DNA of 64,000 nt from an uncultured Eubacteriales bacterium (GTDB lineage: Bacteria > Bacillota > Clostridia > Christensenellales > Aristaeellaceae). Where the stretch lies: assembly GCA_902781095.1 (NCBI GenBank), contig CACZHW010000002.1, positions 62,001 through 126,000 of the forward strand. The letters run 5' to 3'. Position 1 is the stretch's first letter. Every line of letters begins with the position of its first letter. Both the position numbers and the translations under genes were made by a program. Below the pieces are notes generated by a model. That model made no database searches. It saw only the letters and a list, made by a program, of their open reading frames with translations, and was not told the DNA's origin. Shown piece after piece: positions 1-8,665 of the stretch.

Positions 1-2
1 GG

Positions 3-1202
3 GCTCTGCGGCTCAGCGAAATCCCGGATGAGCAGACGAGCCGCGCCTCGACGGGAATTGGGGAACTGGACAGGGTGCTGGGCGGCGGTGTCGTCGAGGG
101 CTCGCTGATCCTGGTGGGCGGCGATCCGGGAATCGGCAAATCCACGTTGCTTCTGCAGGTGTCGGACCACCTGGCGCAAAGGGGTGCCCGGGTGCTCTAT
201 ATTTCCGGAGAGGAGAGCGCTAGACAGATCCGCATGCGCGCATCCCGTCTGGGGGCTAAAAGCGAAAACCTGCTCATCCTGAGCGAGAACGCGATGGACA
301 GCGCCGAACAGCGTTGGACGGAAATCGGGCCGGAGTACATGGTCGTCGATTCCATCCAGACGATGTACAGGCCGGATATGGCCAGCGCGCCCGGGAGTGT
401 CTCCCAGGTGCGGGAGTGCGCGAGCATGCTGATGCGCATGGCGAAGACGACCGGATGCGCCGTCTTCCTCGTCGGACACGTGACCAAGGAGGGGGCGATC
501 GCCGGCCCGCGGGTGCTGGAGCACATGGTCGATGCCGTCCTGTATTTTGAAGGCGACCGTCAGCACGAATACCGCATACTGCGGGCGGTAAAGAACCGCT
601 TCGGCTCCGTAAACGAGCTGGGCATCTTCGAAATGAGCGAAGCGGGCATGCGGCCGGTGGAGAATCCGTCCGAGCTGCTGCTCTCGGAGCGGGCACAAAA
701 CGTGGCCGGCTCATGCGTGCACTGCGCGATTGAAGGCTCCAGACCGGTGCTGGTGGACGTGCAGGCCCTGGCGCTGCAGACAGCATACGGCAATCCGCGC
801 CGAACGACAAACGGGTTCGATTACGGCAGGCTGTCGCTGCTGCTGGCCGTCCTCGAAAAACGGGCGGGACTGCCGATGTTCAATCAGGATGTATACATCA
901 ATATTGCGGGCGGGCTGGAGCTCTCCGAACCGGCGGCGGACCTGCCGCTGCTCTCCGCCGTGGCGTCCAGCCTGCGGGAGACGTCGATTCCATCGGACTG
1001 GGCAGTCTTCGGCGAGGTCGGCCTGGCAGGAGAAATCCGTGCGGTTTCACAGGCTGAAAGGAGGCTGGCGGAGTGCGCACGGCTCGGCTTTACCTCTGTC
1101 GTAATGCCCAGGGAGAACGCCAGACGCATCAAAAAACCGGAAGGGCTGCGCGTATACGGCGTTGATACGCTGAAAGAAGCGCTCTCCATCCTGATCGGGT
1201 AA
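3..1202 (+). CDS. radA: DNA repair protein RadA (5' end outside the window)
   Basis: RadA is a RecA-like ATPase that promotes branch migration of recombination intermediates. The frame is open from the first bases of the window, so the N-terminal part with the zinc finger is missing; about 399 residues are visible. The Walker A motif GGDPGIGKST lies about 40 residues into the visible part. The RadA-specific KNRFG motif follows near visible residue 198, and the last ~150 residues form the Lon-like (S16-fold) domain. It ends at TAA 1200-1202, directly before the next gene. No catalytic residue in the visible part looks lost. The identity is secure; only the true start cannot be seen. Confidence 0.96.
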   Translation, partial: ALRLSEIPDEQTSRASTGIGELDRVLGGGVVEGSLILVGGDPGIGKSTLLLQVSDHLAQRGARVLYISGEESARQIRMRASRLGAKSENLLILSENAMDSAEQRWTEIGPEYMVVDSIQTMYRPDMASAPGSVSQVRECASMLMRMAKTTGCAVFLVGHVTKEGAIAGPRVLEHMVDAVLYFEGDRQHEYRILRAVKNRFGSVNELGIFEMSEAGMRPVENPSELLLSERAQNVAGSCVHCAIEGSRPVLVDVQALALQTAYGNPRRTTNGFDYGRLSLLLAVLEKRAGLPMFNQDVYINIAGGLELSEPAADLPLLSAVASSLRETSIPSDWAVFGEVGLAGEIRAVSQAERRLAECARLGFTSVVMPRENARRIKKPEGLRVYGVDTLKEALSILIG

Positions 1203-1211
1203 GGGGTGTTT

Positions 1212-2189
1212 ATGACGATACTTGGAATGACGCCGTATCAAATGGCGTGGTATTTTGTGATCTATTCCTTTGGCGGATGGGTGATTGAGGTTATCTTTCA
1301 CGCAGTGACGCAGGGGAAAATCATCAACAGGGGCTTTCTGAACGGTCCGGTCTGCCCGGTATACGGCTTTGGGGTGCTGTCCGTGTTCGCCATGGGCTCC
1401 TTAGCAGGCAGAACGGGAACGGTCGCCGTGGAGAATCTGCCGGTGTGGAAGCTGTTCGCCGGGGGCGTGGTGCTGGCCACGGCGGTGGAGCTTATCGCGG
1501 GATGGCTGCTGAACCGCCTCTTTCACGCCAGGTGGTGGGATTACAGCGACAGACCGTTCAACTACCACGGCTACATCTGTCTGGAATTCAGTCTGATCTG
1601 GGGGATGGCGATTGCCTTCGTCGTCAGGGAGATTCAGCCGACGGTCCGCAGCATTTCGGATACCCTGATACCGGAGCGGTACGGTTGGCCGATCCTGTCG
1701 GTGTTGTATGCGGTATACCTGGCAGACCTGATCATCACGGTGCTGACGGTGCTTCGCTTCAACCGTCGGCTGGAGGAACTGGACCGGATGCGGGCCTCCA
1801 TGCGGACCGTATCAGACGGCATGAGCCGGATCATAGGCGGCGGCACCGTGAAGACGATGGAGAGCATCGAGCGCGGCAAGGTGCGCGTTGAGGCGGCGGG
1901 AGAAGGCCTGCGGACCGCAGTGGCCGGCGCGGAGGAGAGCCTTCACGCGGGGGTGCAGGGCGCGAGGACCCGCCTGCAGGACCGCAGGACGAGCGTGACG
2001 GAAAACGTCATGGCCCAGTATGCGGAACTGCAGCGCCGGCAGGAAGAGCTTTATCATGCCTTGCAGAAAGAGAAATACTTTGGAACGGGGCGTCTGCTGA
2101 GGGCTTTCCCGGAGATGCGCCACAGCCGGTTTAACGAGACGCTCGCCTGGATACAGGAAAAACTGGGGCGCGATAACGAATCCAAATAA
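1212..2189 (+). CDS. CmpB-type putative ABC-transporter membrane protein (PF06541-like)
   Basis: A 325-residue integral membrane protein with about five hydrophobic segments in the first ~180 residues. These include an N-terminal FGGWVIEV stretch and the motif GPVCPVYGFG typical of the family annotated as 'putative ABC transporter permease' (CmpB, PF06541). The C-terminal ~140 residues are hydrophilic, rich in Glu, Arg and Ala, and probably a helical coiled coil in the cytoplasm. The function of the family is not established. I chose ATG 1212 because AAGGGG at 1201-1206 is correctly spaced for it; GTG 1206, two codons upstream, overlaps that site. It follows radA by a few bases and is probably co-transcribed with it. 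Confidence 0.8.
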   Translation: MTILGMTPYQMAWYFVIYSFGGWVIEVIFHAVTQGKIINRGFLNGPVCPVYGFGVLSVFAMGSLAGRTGTVAVENLPVWKLFAGGVVLATAVELIAGWLLNRLFHARWWDYSDRPFNYHGYICLEFSLIWGMAIAFVVREIQPTVRSISDTLIPERYGWPILSVLYAVYLADLIITVLTVLRFNRRLEELDRMRASMRTVSDGMSRIIGGGTVKTMESIERGKVRVEAAGEGLRTAVAGAEESLHAGVQGARTRLQDRRTSVTENVMAQYAELQRRQEELYHALQKEKYFGTGRLLRAFPEMRHSRFNETLAWIQEKLGRDNESK

Positions 2190-2194
2190 TTAAG

Positions 2195-2220
2195 ACGGAG
2201 GGGCTTGACAGCGCCTCCGT
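2195..2220 (+). terminator. inverted repeat after the CmpB-type gene, overlapping the next promoter
   Basis: ACGGAGG (2195-2201) pairs with CCTCCGT (2214-2220). The 12-base loop contains the TTGACA box of the next promoter. It could be a weak terminator, but the following run is only TTCC. The overlap of terminator and promoter is visible; its effect is unknown. Confidence 0.4.
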
Positions 2221-2233
2221 TTCCGCGTATCAT
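2205..2233 (+). promoter_or_regulatory. promoter of the GntR-ABC operon
   Basis: TTGACA at 2205-2210, a 17-base spacer and TATCAT at 2228-2233. It lies 44 bases upstream of the regulator's GTG start and directly abuts the palindromic operator. Confidence 0.8.
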
Positions 2234-2260
2234 AAGTGTATCAAGCTTGTTAATACACTT
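2234..2260 (+). promoter_or_regulatory. palindromic operator for the GntR/YtrA-like regulator
   Basis: A perfect 8-base inverted repeat, AAGTGTAT (2234-2241) and ATACACTT (2253-2260), is separated by 11 bases that include AAGCTT. It starts one base after the -10 box, so a bound dimer would cover the transcription start. The next gene encodes a GntR-family regulator, so autoregulation is the likely role. The palindrome is seen; the regulator assignment is inferred. Confidence 0.75.
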
Positions 2261-2276
2261 GGAAAGGAGCGTAAAC

Positions 2277-2648
2277 GTGTTTGTGATTGATTACCGCGAC
2301 AAGCGGCCGCTGAACGAACAGGTGACGGACAAACTGCAGACGCTCATCCTGGCCGGCGCGCTGCCAGCGGAAAGCCGGCTGCCTTCTGTCCGGGAGCTCG
2401 CCATGCAGCTTTCCATCAACCCCAATACGGTCCAGCGCGCTTATTCGGAACTGGAACGCAGGGGGCTGATTTATCCGGTAAAGGGAAAGGGCAACTTTGT
2501 ATCGGGCAGCGCCGGCATAGCCGAACGAAAACAGCAGGAAGCCCGGCACGCGCTGGTTTCGGCGCTGGAGGCTTGCCTGTCAGCAGGCCTGACGAGGCAG
2601 GAGGCGCTGGAAACCGCCGACGCGTGGGCTAAGGAGGAAGAACGATGA
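2277..2648 (+). CDS. GntR-family transcriptional regulator, YtrA-like
   Basis: A 123-residue protein. The first ~75 residues are the GntR winged helix-turn-helix, with the typical PLNEQVTDKLQ start, LPSVRELA and NPNTVQRAYSELE. Only a short helical tail follows, the layout of the YtrA subfamily, whose members usually repress their own ABC-transporter operon. GTG 2277 is chosen because AAAGGAG (2263-2269) lies 7 bases upstream and because the upstream part of the open frame would contain the operator. The stop overlaps the ABC ATPase start (ATGA). It probably binds the palindrome at 2234-2260. Confidence 0.9.
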   Translation: MFVIDYRDKRPLNEQVTDKLQTLILAGALPAESRLPSVRELAMQLSINPNTVQRAYSELERRGLIYPVKGKGNFVSGSAGIAERKQQEARHALVSALEACLSAGLTRQEALETADAWAKEEER

Positions 2649-3547
2649 TCCAGATACAGAATCTGACCAAATGCTTTGAAAACGAAACCGCGCTTTCGGA
2701 TATCACACTGACCATTCCGGACGGCGAGGTCTTCGGACTGATCGGTACGAACGGCGCAGGAAAGAGCACGCTGCTGCGGATTCTGTCCGGTGTGCTGCGC
2801 CAGGACGAGGGCAGCGTCCGGGTCGATGGGGAGGCGGTATGGGAAAACGAGAAGGTCAAGCAGACCATTGCGTTCATTCCGGATGAGGCATACTTTTTCC
2901 CGAATGCGACGCCGAGGGAGATGGCAGCCTTTTTCGCGGCGGCGAGGGATGCATTCGATTTCGAACGTTTCGAAGACCTGACGCGGCGGCTGAAGCTGGA
3001 TCCGGCCCGGCCGATCCGGACCTTCTCCAAAGGGATGAAGAAACAGCTGGCGGTCATCCTGGGCCTTAGCACGGGGGCGAAGTATCTGCTGTGCGACGAA
3101 ACCTTTGACGGGCTGGACCCCGTGATGAGGCAGGCGGTCAAAAGCCTGTTCGCCGGTGATATGGTGGAACGGGGGCTTACACCTGTCATTGCCTCGCACA
3201 ACCTGCGGGAGCTGGAGGACATCTGCGACAGGGTCGGCCTATTGCACAAAGGCGGCATCCTGCTCTCCGAAGAGCTGGCGGGAATGAAGCAGAAGCTGCA
3301 TAAGATCCAGTGCGTCATACCGGATGCGGAAAAGGAAAAAGAGATGCTGACGGCGCTCAGCCCGCTGCGGACGGTGAGACAAGGGCAGCTGATGATGCTG
3401 ACGGTGCGCGGGACAAGGGAAGAGCTGCTGCGGACAGTGGACGCGGCTGAGCCCGTATTCAGCGAGATCCTCCCGCTGTCGCTTGAGGAGATTTTTATCG
3501 GAGAAACGGAGGCGATCGGCTATGAAGTCCGGGATATCCTGGGGTAA
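2645..3547 (+). CDS. ABC transporter ATP-binding protein
   Basis: A 300-residue ATPase subunit. Walker A is GTNGAGKST near residue 38, the signature is FSKGMKK, Walker B is YLLCDETFDGLD, and the switch His lies in IASHN. The signature FSKGM instead of LSGGQ is common in the CcmA/YtrB-like class that partners with ABC-2-type permeases. It starts inside the end of the GntR gene and its own end overlaps the permease gene by 26 bases, so the three are translationally coupled. The substrate is unknown; YtrA-type systems often respond to cell-wall or membrane stress. Confidence 0.92.
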   Translation: MIQIQNLTKCFENETALSDITLTIPDGEVFGLIGTNGAGKSTLLRILSGVLRQDEGSVRVDGEAVWENEKVKQTIAFIPDEAYFFPNATPREMAAFFAAARDAFDFERFEDLTRRLKLDPARPIRTFSKGMKKQLAVILGLSTGAKYLLCDETFDGLDPVMRQAVKSLFAGDMVERGLTPVIASHNLRELEDICDRVGLLHKGGILLSEELAGMKQKLHKIQCVIPDAEKEKEMLTALSPLRTVRQGQLMMLTVRGTREELLRTVDAAEPVFSEILPLSLEEIFIGETEAIGYEVRDILG

Positions 3548-5573
3548 GCTGCTGCACCAGTTCTGGAAACGGCAGACCTGGGTCTTTGCGCTCAGCTGCA
3601 CGGGCGCGTTCCTCAGCTGGCCTGTACTGTTCATGATGCAGCTGTCCAATCTGGAAGAGACCTACGCGCGGCAGGGCTACCGTCTTCCGCTCAAGGAATG
3701 GCTGAGCCGCGCCGTCTGCAACTCGCTGGGCAGCGGTATGCACGGCTGCGTAATCGCATTCGGTGCGGTTGTTGTCGCCGTCCTGGCGGCATGGTGCGGG
3801 TTTGCAGCCCTGCATTCGCGTGAAAAGACAGACCTTTTGCACGGCCTCCCGGTTCGCAGGGAAAAGGTGTTCGCACTGAAGACGGTTATCGCGGCTCTGG
3901 ATATCGCCGTCCCCGCGGCGGCCGGATGCCTCTGCGTGCTGATCCTCGCCGCGGCGCGGGGACTGATGAGCGGCGAACTGATTGCTGCCGCGCTTCGTGC
4001 GGCGTGCGTCTGCTTCGTCTACGGCATGGCGACCTGGGCGACGGCTGCGCTGGCGATGCTGCTGACCGGCCAGCTGCTGGTCGGCGCGCTGGGGACGGCT
4101 GTGCTGGTCGGGATCGGGCCGCTGCTCGCGCTGCTGTGCAAGAGCTATGCGGAGACGTTCTATTCTACTTATTATCCGGCGTCCCGTTTTACAGAAGGCG
4201 CTTTGTGGCGTTATACCTCGCCGGTCCTGGGGGCGCTGTACGCGGCTGCCTCAGGGAGCCCGCTTCTGCCTGCTGCGGCTCTGACGGTACTGCTGCTTGC
4301 GCTCGCGCTGGCGGTTTACAGAATACGGCCGTCGGAGGCGGCCGGGCGCGCCATGGCCTTCCGCCTGCCGGCGGAGGGGATTGCGGTGGTTTTGTGCTTT
4401 ACCGGGGCAATCGCAAGCGGAATCTTCTTCCGGACGGCCGGCTGGACACAAAGCGACCCGTGGTTCGTCTTCGGCCTGTGCTTCGGTTTGGCTCTCGTAT
4501 GGGCGGTTGTGCGGGTCATCTACACGATGGACATACGGCGGGTTTTCACGCATGGGGCTACGCTGGCCCTTGCGGCGGCGCTGACCTGCGCTTTTGCGGC
4601 CTACTTCCGCCTGGACCTGGCAGGTTTTGATGCGTACCTGCCCGTCAGGGACAGCGTCCGCAGCATTGCCGTACTGCCGGGGGCGGAATATGAGATGTTG
4701 GACAGCAGCGTGAAATGGCAGAGCAGATTGGAACACACGGGACTGGGGTGTGACGACGCTCTTTACGCTTTTCTGACAAAGCTGACGGCCGAACATGAAA
4801 AGAACGGGGACGGGAGTACGGAACTGCCGGATAACGGGAAACCGACCGATTACAGGGTGCCGGTGGTCGTCCGTGTGGAGCTGGAAAACGGCCGATGGTA
4901 TACCCGTTGTTACTGGATGCGTTTTTCGGACGTTTCGGAAGAGATGGCGTCGCTCTACGGCCGGGAGGCCTATCTGGACGCGCTCTATCCCATCCGGAAA
5001 CTGGAAGACGAAGCGGTGGGCGGCCTGTCAGTGGAAAGCAGCTGCGGCAGATCGGATCCGCTGACGCTCCGCTACGACAGGGAAGCAATCGGCAGGATTC
5101 TGGCGGCGCTTCGGGAGGACTGCCTGACGCTGACGCCGGAGAGCGTGAAGACACAGGCGCCGGCAGCTGTGATCCATGCGGATCTCGATCTCTCGCCGCT
5201 CGGGCTTGAGACGGACCGGACTGCCTGGATTGATGAGGAGGGCAATCCGGAGCGATACATCTGGAGCGAATCGCTCATCGTCTGGCCCGGGTTTACGCAC
5301 ACGATTGCGGCGATTGAAGCCGCAGGGATTGAAATCGGCGCGCATCCGTCGGCAAACAGTATCCGGGAGGTTACGGTGTACGACAATGGGCAGGAAGAGA
5401 CGGAGACTTTTACCGACAGGGAGACCCTCGAAAAGCTTGCGCCCCGCATGGTGATCCGGGAGGCGGTGACCCGGTGGATGCGGATTCAGACGGATTGTTT
5501 TGCGAGCGCCGCACTTCGGACCGGGCAGGGCTTTATGGAGTATCAGGATTTCATGCTGCTCGAAGACAATTAA
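3522..5573 (+). CDS. large ABC-2-like permease with C-terminal soluble domain
   Basis: A 683-residue membrane protein. About ten hydrophobic segments fill residues ~15-365. The motif HSREKTDLLHGLPVRREK after the second or third segment matches permease-like proteins encoded beside YtrA-type ABC ATPases in clostridia. The last ~310 residues are hydrophilic and resemble the domain I recall as DUF6449; I cannot confirm that name here. ATG 3522 has GGAGG 9 bases upstream; an in-frame ATG lies 13 codons earlier. As the only permease in the operon it probably works with the preceding ATPase, perhaps as a homodimer. The substrate is unknown. Confidence 0.75.
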   Translation: MKSGISWGKLLHQFWKRQTWVFALSCTGAFLSWPVLFMMQLSNLEETYARQGYRLPLKEWLSRAVCNSLGSGMHGCVIAFGAVVVAVLAAWCGFAALHSREKTDLLHGLPVRREKVFALKTVIAALDIAVPAAAGCLCVLILAAARGLMSGELIAAALRAACVCFVYGMATWATAALAMLLTGQLLVGALGTAVLVGIGPLLALLCKSYAETFYSTYYPASRFTEGALWRYTSPVLGALYAAASGSPLLPAAALTVLLLALALAVYRIRPSEAAGRAMAFRLPAEGIAVVLCFTGAIASGIFFRTAGWTQSDPWFVFGLCFGLALVWAVVRVIYTMDIRRVFTHGATLALAAALTCAFAAYFRLDLAGFDAYLPVRDSVRSIAVLPGAEYEMLDSSVKWQSRLEHTGLGCDDALYAFLTKLTAEHEKNGDGSTELPDNGKPTDYRVPVVVRVELENGRWYTRCYWMRFSDVSEEMASLYGREAYLDALYPIRKLEDEAVGGLSVESSCGRSDPLTLRYDREAIGRILAALREDCLTLTPESVKTQAPAAVIHADLDLSPLGLETDRTAWIDEEGNPERYIWSESLIVWPGFTHTIAAIEAAGIEIGAHPSANSIREVTVYDNGQEETETFTDRETLEKLAPRMVIREAVTRWMRIQTDCFASAALRTGQGFMEYQDFMLLEDN

Positions 5574-5575
5574 AG

Positions 5576-5617
5576 AATCCGCCGTCTTCTCCTGAACGGG
5601 AGGACGGCGGATTTTTG
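5576..5617 (+). terminator. terminator of the GntR-ABC operon
   Basis: AATCCGCCGTC (5576-5586) pairs with GACGGCGGATT (5603-5613) and a T run follows. The hairpin is strong and lies 3 bases after the permease stop, facing the convergent ybaK gene. Confidence 0.88.
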
Positions 5618-5632
5618 TATGAACAGGGAATG

Positions 5633-6112
5633 TCAAGGCTCCGTGAGCGGAGCATACTGCGCCTGTGTAAGACGGCAGAGGTCATCCGGAGCAAGTTCGA
5701 TCTGAGCGCCGATTCGGCCGGCGCTGACGCAGACGGAATCAAAGAGCTGGGCGGTTTCATCGATAAAGGTGGGATAAAGCTTCTTCATACCGATGGGGCT
5801 ACAGCCGCCGTGCACATAACCCGTATTGGGCAGCAGCGCCCGTTGGGGAATCATCTCCACGGATTTCTCCCTGCAGGCTCTGGCGGCCTCTTTCAGATTC
5901 AGAGATTCGGCAACGGGGATGACGAAGACGTAAAACGCGCGGCTCTTTCCCTGCGTGACCAGGGTTTTGAAGGTCTGCTGGGGATCCTGGCCCAGCTGCC
6001 GGGCTACGCTTAATCCGTCGATGCCCGCCTCCGGATCGTAAGTGTGCACCCGGTAGGGTACCCCGGCAGCGTCCAGAATGCGCATGACGTTGGTTTTGAC
6101 CTGCTCAGCCAT
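5633..6112 (-). CDS. ybaK: YbaK/EbsC-family Cys-tRNA(Pro) deacylase
   Basis: A 159-residue protein of the YbaK/ProX editing family, which hydrolyses Cys-tRNA(Pro) made by prolyl-tRNA synthetase. Features seen are the N-terminal helix with YRVHTYDPEAG, the TFKTLV motif containing the conserved lysine, GKSRAFYVFVIPV, and the GYVHGGCSPIGMKK loop. ATG 6112 gives the family's usual length; an upstream in-frame ATG would add 16 basic residues that overlap the neighbour and look spurious. It overlaps the end of the AI-2E-type gene by 8 bases and is co-transcribed with it. Cys-tRNA(Pro) specificity is inferred from the family. Confidence 0.92.
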   Translation of the reverse strand: MAEQVKTNVMRILDAAGVPYRVHTYDPEAGIDGLSVARQLGQDPQQTFKTLVTQGKSRAFYVFVIPVAESLNLKEAARACREKSVEMIPQRALLPNTGYVHGGCSPIGMKKLYPTFIDETAQLFDSVCVSAGRIGAQIELAPDDLCRLTQAQYAPLTEP

Positions 6113-7250
6113 CCTTCGCCTCCCCGGCGGCAGCCTTTTCAGCCTCCCTGCGCTCGACATAATCGATGAAGACGAAGCTGACGATAGCGGCGAAGGGGAT
6201 CGCCAGCAGGATGCCGGCCACGCCGAAGATCCGCCCGCCCACGACGAGGGCGATGAGAATCCAGACCGAGCTGACGCCGAGGCTGCCGCCGAACAAACGG
6301 GGCTTCAGCACGTAGCCGTCGATGGTCTGGAGGATGAAGGTGAAGATCAGAAACCACAGCGCGTGCCACGGATTGATCAGCACAAGGATGAACGCGCCGA
6401 TGGCGCCGCCGATGATCGGGCCGAAGGTGGGGGCCAGATTGGTGACGCCGACCAGGACGGAGATGAGCGTCGCGTAGTCCATGCGGGAGATTTTCATAAA
6501 GATGTAATTGGCAACGCCGATGATGAGTCCGTCCAGGAGGTCAAAGGCGACATAGCGCATGAGAATGGAGTTTGAGCGTTTCCAGAAACTCATGGTCTCC
6601 TCATACCGGGCTTTGGGCAGCACGGCGCGGAACAGCCGGGAAACCGCACGGCCGATGGGTTCCTTGTCCAGCAGAAAGTAGATGGCGAGGATAAAACTGA
6701 TAATGGCGGTGAAAGCGGATTTGCCGATGTTGAAAGAGGTGTTGACGATGCTGCCCAGGTTGTTCGGAATAAGTCGGGCGAGCGTGGCGACCAGGGTGTC
6801 GCCGGCCTCCGTGACGGAGGAAATATCCACGTTGTGCTCCGCGGCAAAATGCTCCAGTTCGCCCAAAAGGTTCCGGGCGCTGGCCGCGTAGTTGCCGACG
6901 TTGCCGACCAGCGTGGCGATGGAGCTGACAATTTGCGGAACCAGAGCGACCATCAGAACGATGAGAAAGACCGTGACGCTGAGGATGGCGACTATACAGG
7001 AGAGGATGCGCGCCCTGCGCGGAGACTTAATCCAGCGGAAGAGGTAGCGCTGGTACACCTTGGCTACGGGATCCAGCACGTAAGCGATGATGACCCCCAT
7101 CAGGACGGGCGAGATGTAAGACAGGAAGGCTGAAAACCCCCTGACGATAGAAGGGAGGTTGCCCAGCAGAACGTAGAGAAGAACGGCGGAACAGGTGGCA
7201 ATGGAATAGGCCGCCCACCGCTTCTCAGGAAGATCCCGGTTGAATTTCAT
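6105..7250 (-). CDS. AI-2E family transporter (PF01594)
   Basis: A 381-residue polytopic membrane protein with about eight hydrophobic segments. The central hydrophilic region and the C-terminal half carry the family features, including YVLKPRLFGGSLGVSS and the FGVAGILLAIPFAA segment. The family was named for a claimed autoinducer-2 exporter (TqsA), but many members are Na+/H+ or ion transporters, so the substrate is open. ATG 7250 is chosen (AGAGGG upstream); a GTG three codons earlier is also possible. It heads a two-gene minus-strand operon with ybaK. Confidence 0.9.
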   Translation of the reverse strand: MKFNRDLPEKRWAAYSIATCSAVLLYVLLGNLPSIVRGFSAFLSYISPVLMGVIIAYVLDPVAKVYQRYLFRWIKSPRRARILSCIVAILSVTVFLIVLMVALVPQIVSSIATLVGNVGNYAASARNLLGELEHFAAEHNVDISSVTEAGDTLVATLARLIPNNLGSIVNTSFNIGKSAFTAIISFILAIYFLLDKEPIGRAVSRLFRAVLPKARYEETMSFWKRSNSILMRYVAFDLLDGLIIGVANYIFMKISRMDYATLISVLVGVTNLAPTFGPIIGGAIGAFILVLINPWHALWFLIFTFILQTIDGYVLKPRLFGGSLGVSSVWILIALVVGGRIFGVAGILLAIPFAAIVSFVFIDYVERREAEKAAAGEAKDG

Positions 7251-7369
7251 CCGCGTCACCCTCTCGCATACAATCAGTTTGGATCATTTTATCACGATTC
7301 AGGCGGCCGTACAATCCCGCAGACGGAAAAGAAAAGGCGGACCAAACAGTACCGCGGCGGGGAAATCTA

Positions 7370-7378
7370 TGGTATAAT
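7370..7378 (+). promoter_or_regulatory. extended -10 promoter of the sugar kinase gene
   Basis: TGGTATAAT is a consensus extended -10 element. No good -35 box is visible 17 bases upstream, as expected for this class. A short GC hairpin (CCGCCC...GGGCGG, about 7392-7407) follows in the leader just before the ribosome binding site. Confidence 0.7.
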
Positions 7379-7422
7379 TGTTTCAATAATGCCGCCCTGT
7401 CGGGCGGATGAGGAGGCCGTTT

Positions 7423-8511
7423 ATGATCCATATGAATCCGCTGCTCCGGGGACAGGAGAGCCCGGGAAAGTTCATTACAGCCGGAGAAATCATGCTGCGG
7501 CTGACCCCGCCCAACTACGAGAAGATCCGGATGGCGTCCAGCTTTGAGGCGAGCTACGGCGGCAGCGAGGCCAACATCGCGCTGGCGCTGGCGAACCTGG
7601 GTGTGGACAGTACGTATTTTTCCGTGGTGCCCAACAACAGCCTGGGAAAGAGCGCTGTGCGCCTGCTGCGCAGCAACGACGTGCACTGCACGCCGATGAT
7701 CCTCTCCACGCCGGAGGAGACGCCGACCCACCGGCTGGGAACCTATTACCTGGAGACAGGTTACGGCATACGGCCCAGCAAGGTGGTATACGACCGCAAG
7801 CACAGCGCCATGGCGGAATATGATTTTTCCAAGGTGGATCTGGACAGCCTGCTGGAGGGCTACGACTGGCTGCATATGAGCGGCATCACGCCGGCGCTTG
7901 GCCCCAATTGCGCCGATCTGACGCTGAACATGATGAAAAAGGCCAAAGAAAAGGGCTTGACCGTCAGCTTTGACGGCAACTTCCGCAGCACGCTGTGGAG
8001 CTGGGACGCTGCGAGGGATTTTTGCACCGAGTGTCTGCCGTACGTGGATATCCTGCTGGGCATCGAGCCCTATCATCTCTACAAGGATCCGGCAGATCCC
8101 GCAAAGGGGGACTGGAAGGACGGGGTGCCGCTGCAGCCCAGTTACGAGCAGCAGGATGAGATCTTTGCCCGCTTCATCGAGCGGTGGCCGAATATCCGCT
8201 GCATCGCGCGCCATGTCCGCTATGCACACTCCGGCAGCGAAAACAGCCTCAAGGCGTTCATGTGGTACGAAGGCCATACGTTCGAGAGCAAGTTGTTCAC
8301 CTTCACGATCCTGGACAGGGTCGGCGGGGGCGACGCGTTTGCCAGCGGACTGATTTATGCGATGCTGCACGGATACAAGCCGATGGACATGATCAACTTC
8401 GCGGTCGCTTCCAGCGCGATCAAGCACACGATCCACGGCGACGCCAACATCACGGACGATGCAGGCAGCATCCGCAACCTGATGAACATGAATTACGACA
8501 TCAAGCGCTGA
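7423..8511 (+). CDS. PfkB-family sugar kinase, 2-keto-3-deoxygluconate kinase-like
   Basis: A 362-residue ribokinase-fold kinase. The N-terminal GGSEANIALALANLG signature and the C-terminal DRVGGGDAFASG segment, which carries the catalytic Asp and anion hole, define the PfkB family. The middle motif YDRKHSAMA and overall similarity suggest KdgK, which phosphorylates 2-keto-3-deoxygluconate, but the substrate is not proven by sequence. It is longer than a typical ~310-residue KdgK. ATG 7423 has AGGAGG (7411-7416) six bases upstream. It stands alone between its own promoter and terminator, with no uronate-pathway genes nearby, so its pathway must be encoded elsewhere. Confidence 0.85.
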   Translation: MIHMNPLLRGQESPGKFITAGEIMLRLTPPNYEKIRMASSFEASYGGSEANIALALANLGVDSTYFSVVPNNSLGKSAVRLLRSNDVHCTPMILSTPEETPTHRLGTYYLETGYGIRPSKVVYDRKHSAMAEYDFSKVDLDSLLEGYDWLHMSGITPALGPNCADLTLNMMKKAKEKGLTVSFDGNFRSTLWSWDAARDFCTECLPYVDILLGIEPYHLYKDPADPAKGDWKDGVPLQPSYEQQDEIFARFIERWPNIRCIARHVRYAHSGSENSLKAFMWYEGHTFESKLFTFTILDRVGGGDAFASGLIYAMLHGYKPMDMINFAVASSAIKHTIHGDANITDDAGSIRNLMNMNYDIKR

Positions 8512-8545
8512 CGGACAGTCGGTGTCCGGGCTTTCAAACGGGATC

Positions 8546-8578
8546 AAGCCGCCGGCGGAAGGACCTCCGGCGGTTTTC
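8546..8578 (+). terminator. terminator after the sugar kinase
   Basis: GCCGCCGG pairs with CCGGCGGT around the loop CGGAAGGACCT and is followed by TTTTCC. Confidence 0.8.
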
Positions 8579-8583
8579 CTTGC

Positions 8584-8612
8584 TTTACAGACGAAACGAA
8601 ATGGGGTAAAAT
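8584..8612 (+). promoter_or_regulatory. promoter of the glycosyltransferase gene
   Basis: TTTACA (8584-8589), 17-base spacer, TAAAAT (8607-8612). It lies just downstream of the terminator and about 55 bases before the start codon. Confidence 0.75.
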
Positions 8613-8665
8613 AATCTGTCAGTTTACAAGCCGGCACCGGCTGTGCGCCAGAACGGAGCGTGTTT

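Noticed and set aside
7392..7407. GC hairpin in the leader of the sugar kinase gene as a riboswitch or terminator
   Set aside because: It has only 6 pairs, no T run and no conserved RNA features; too small for a riboswitch.
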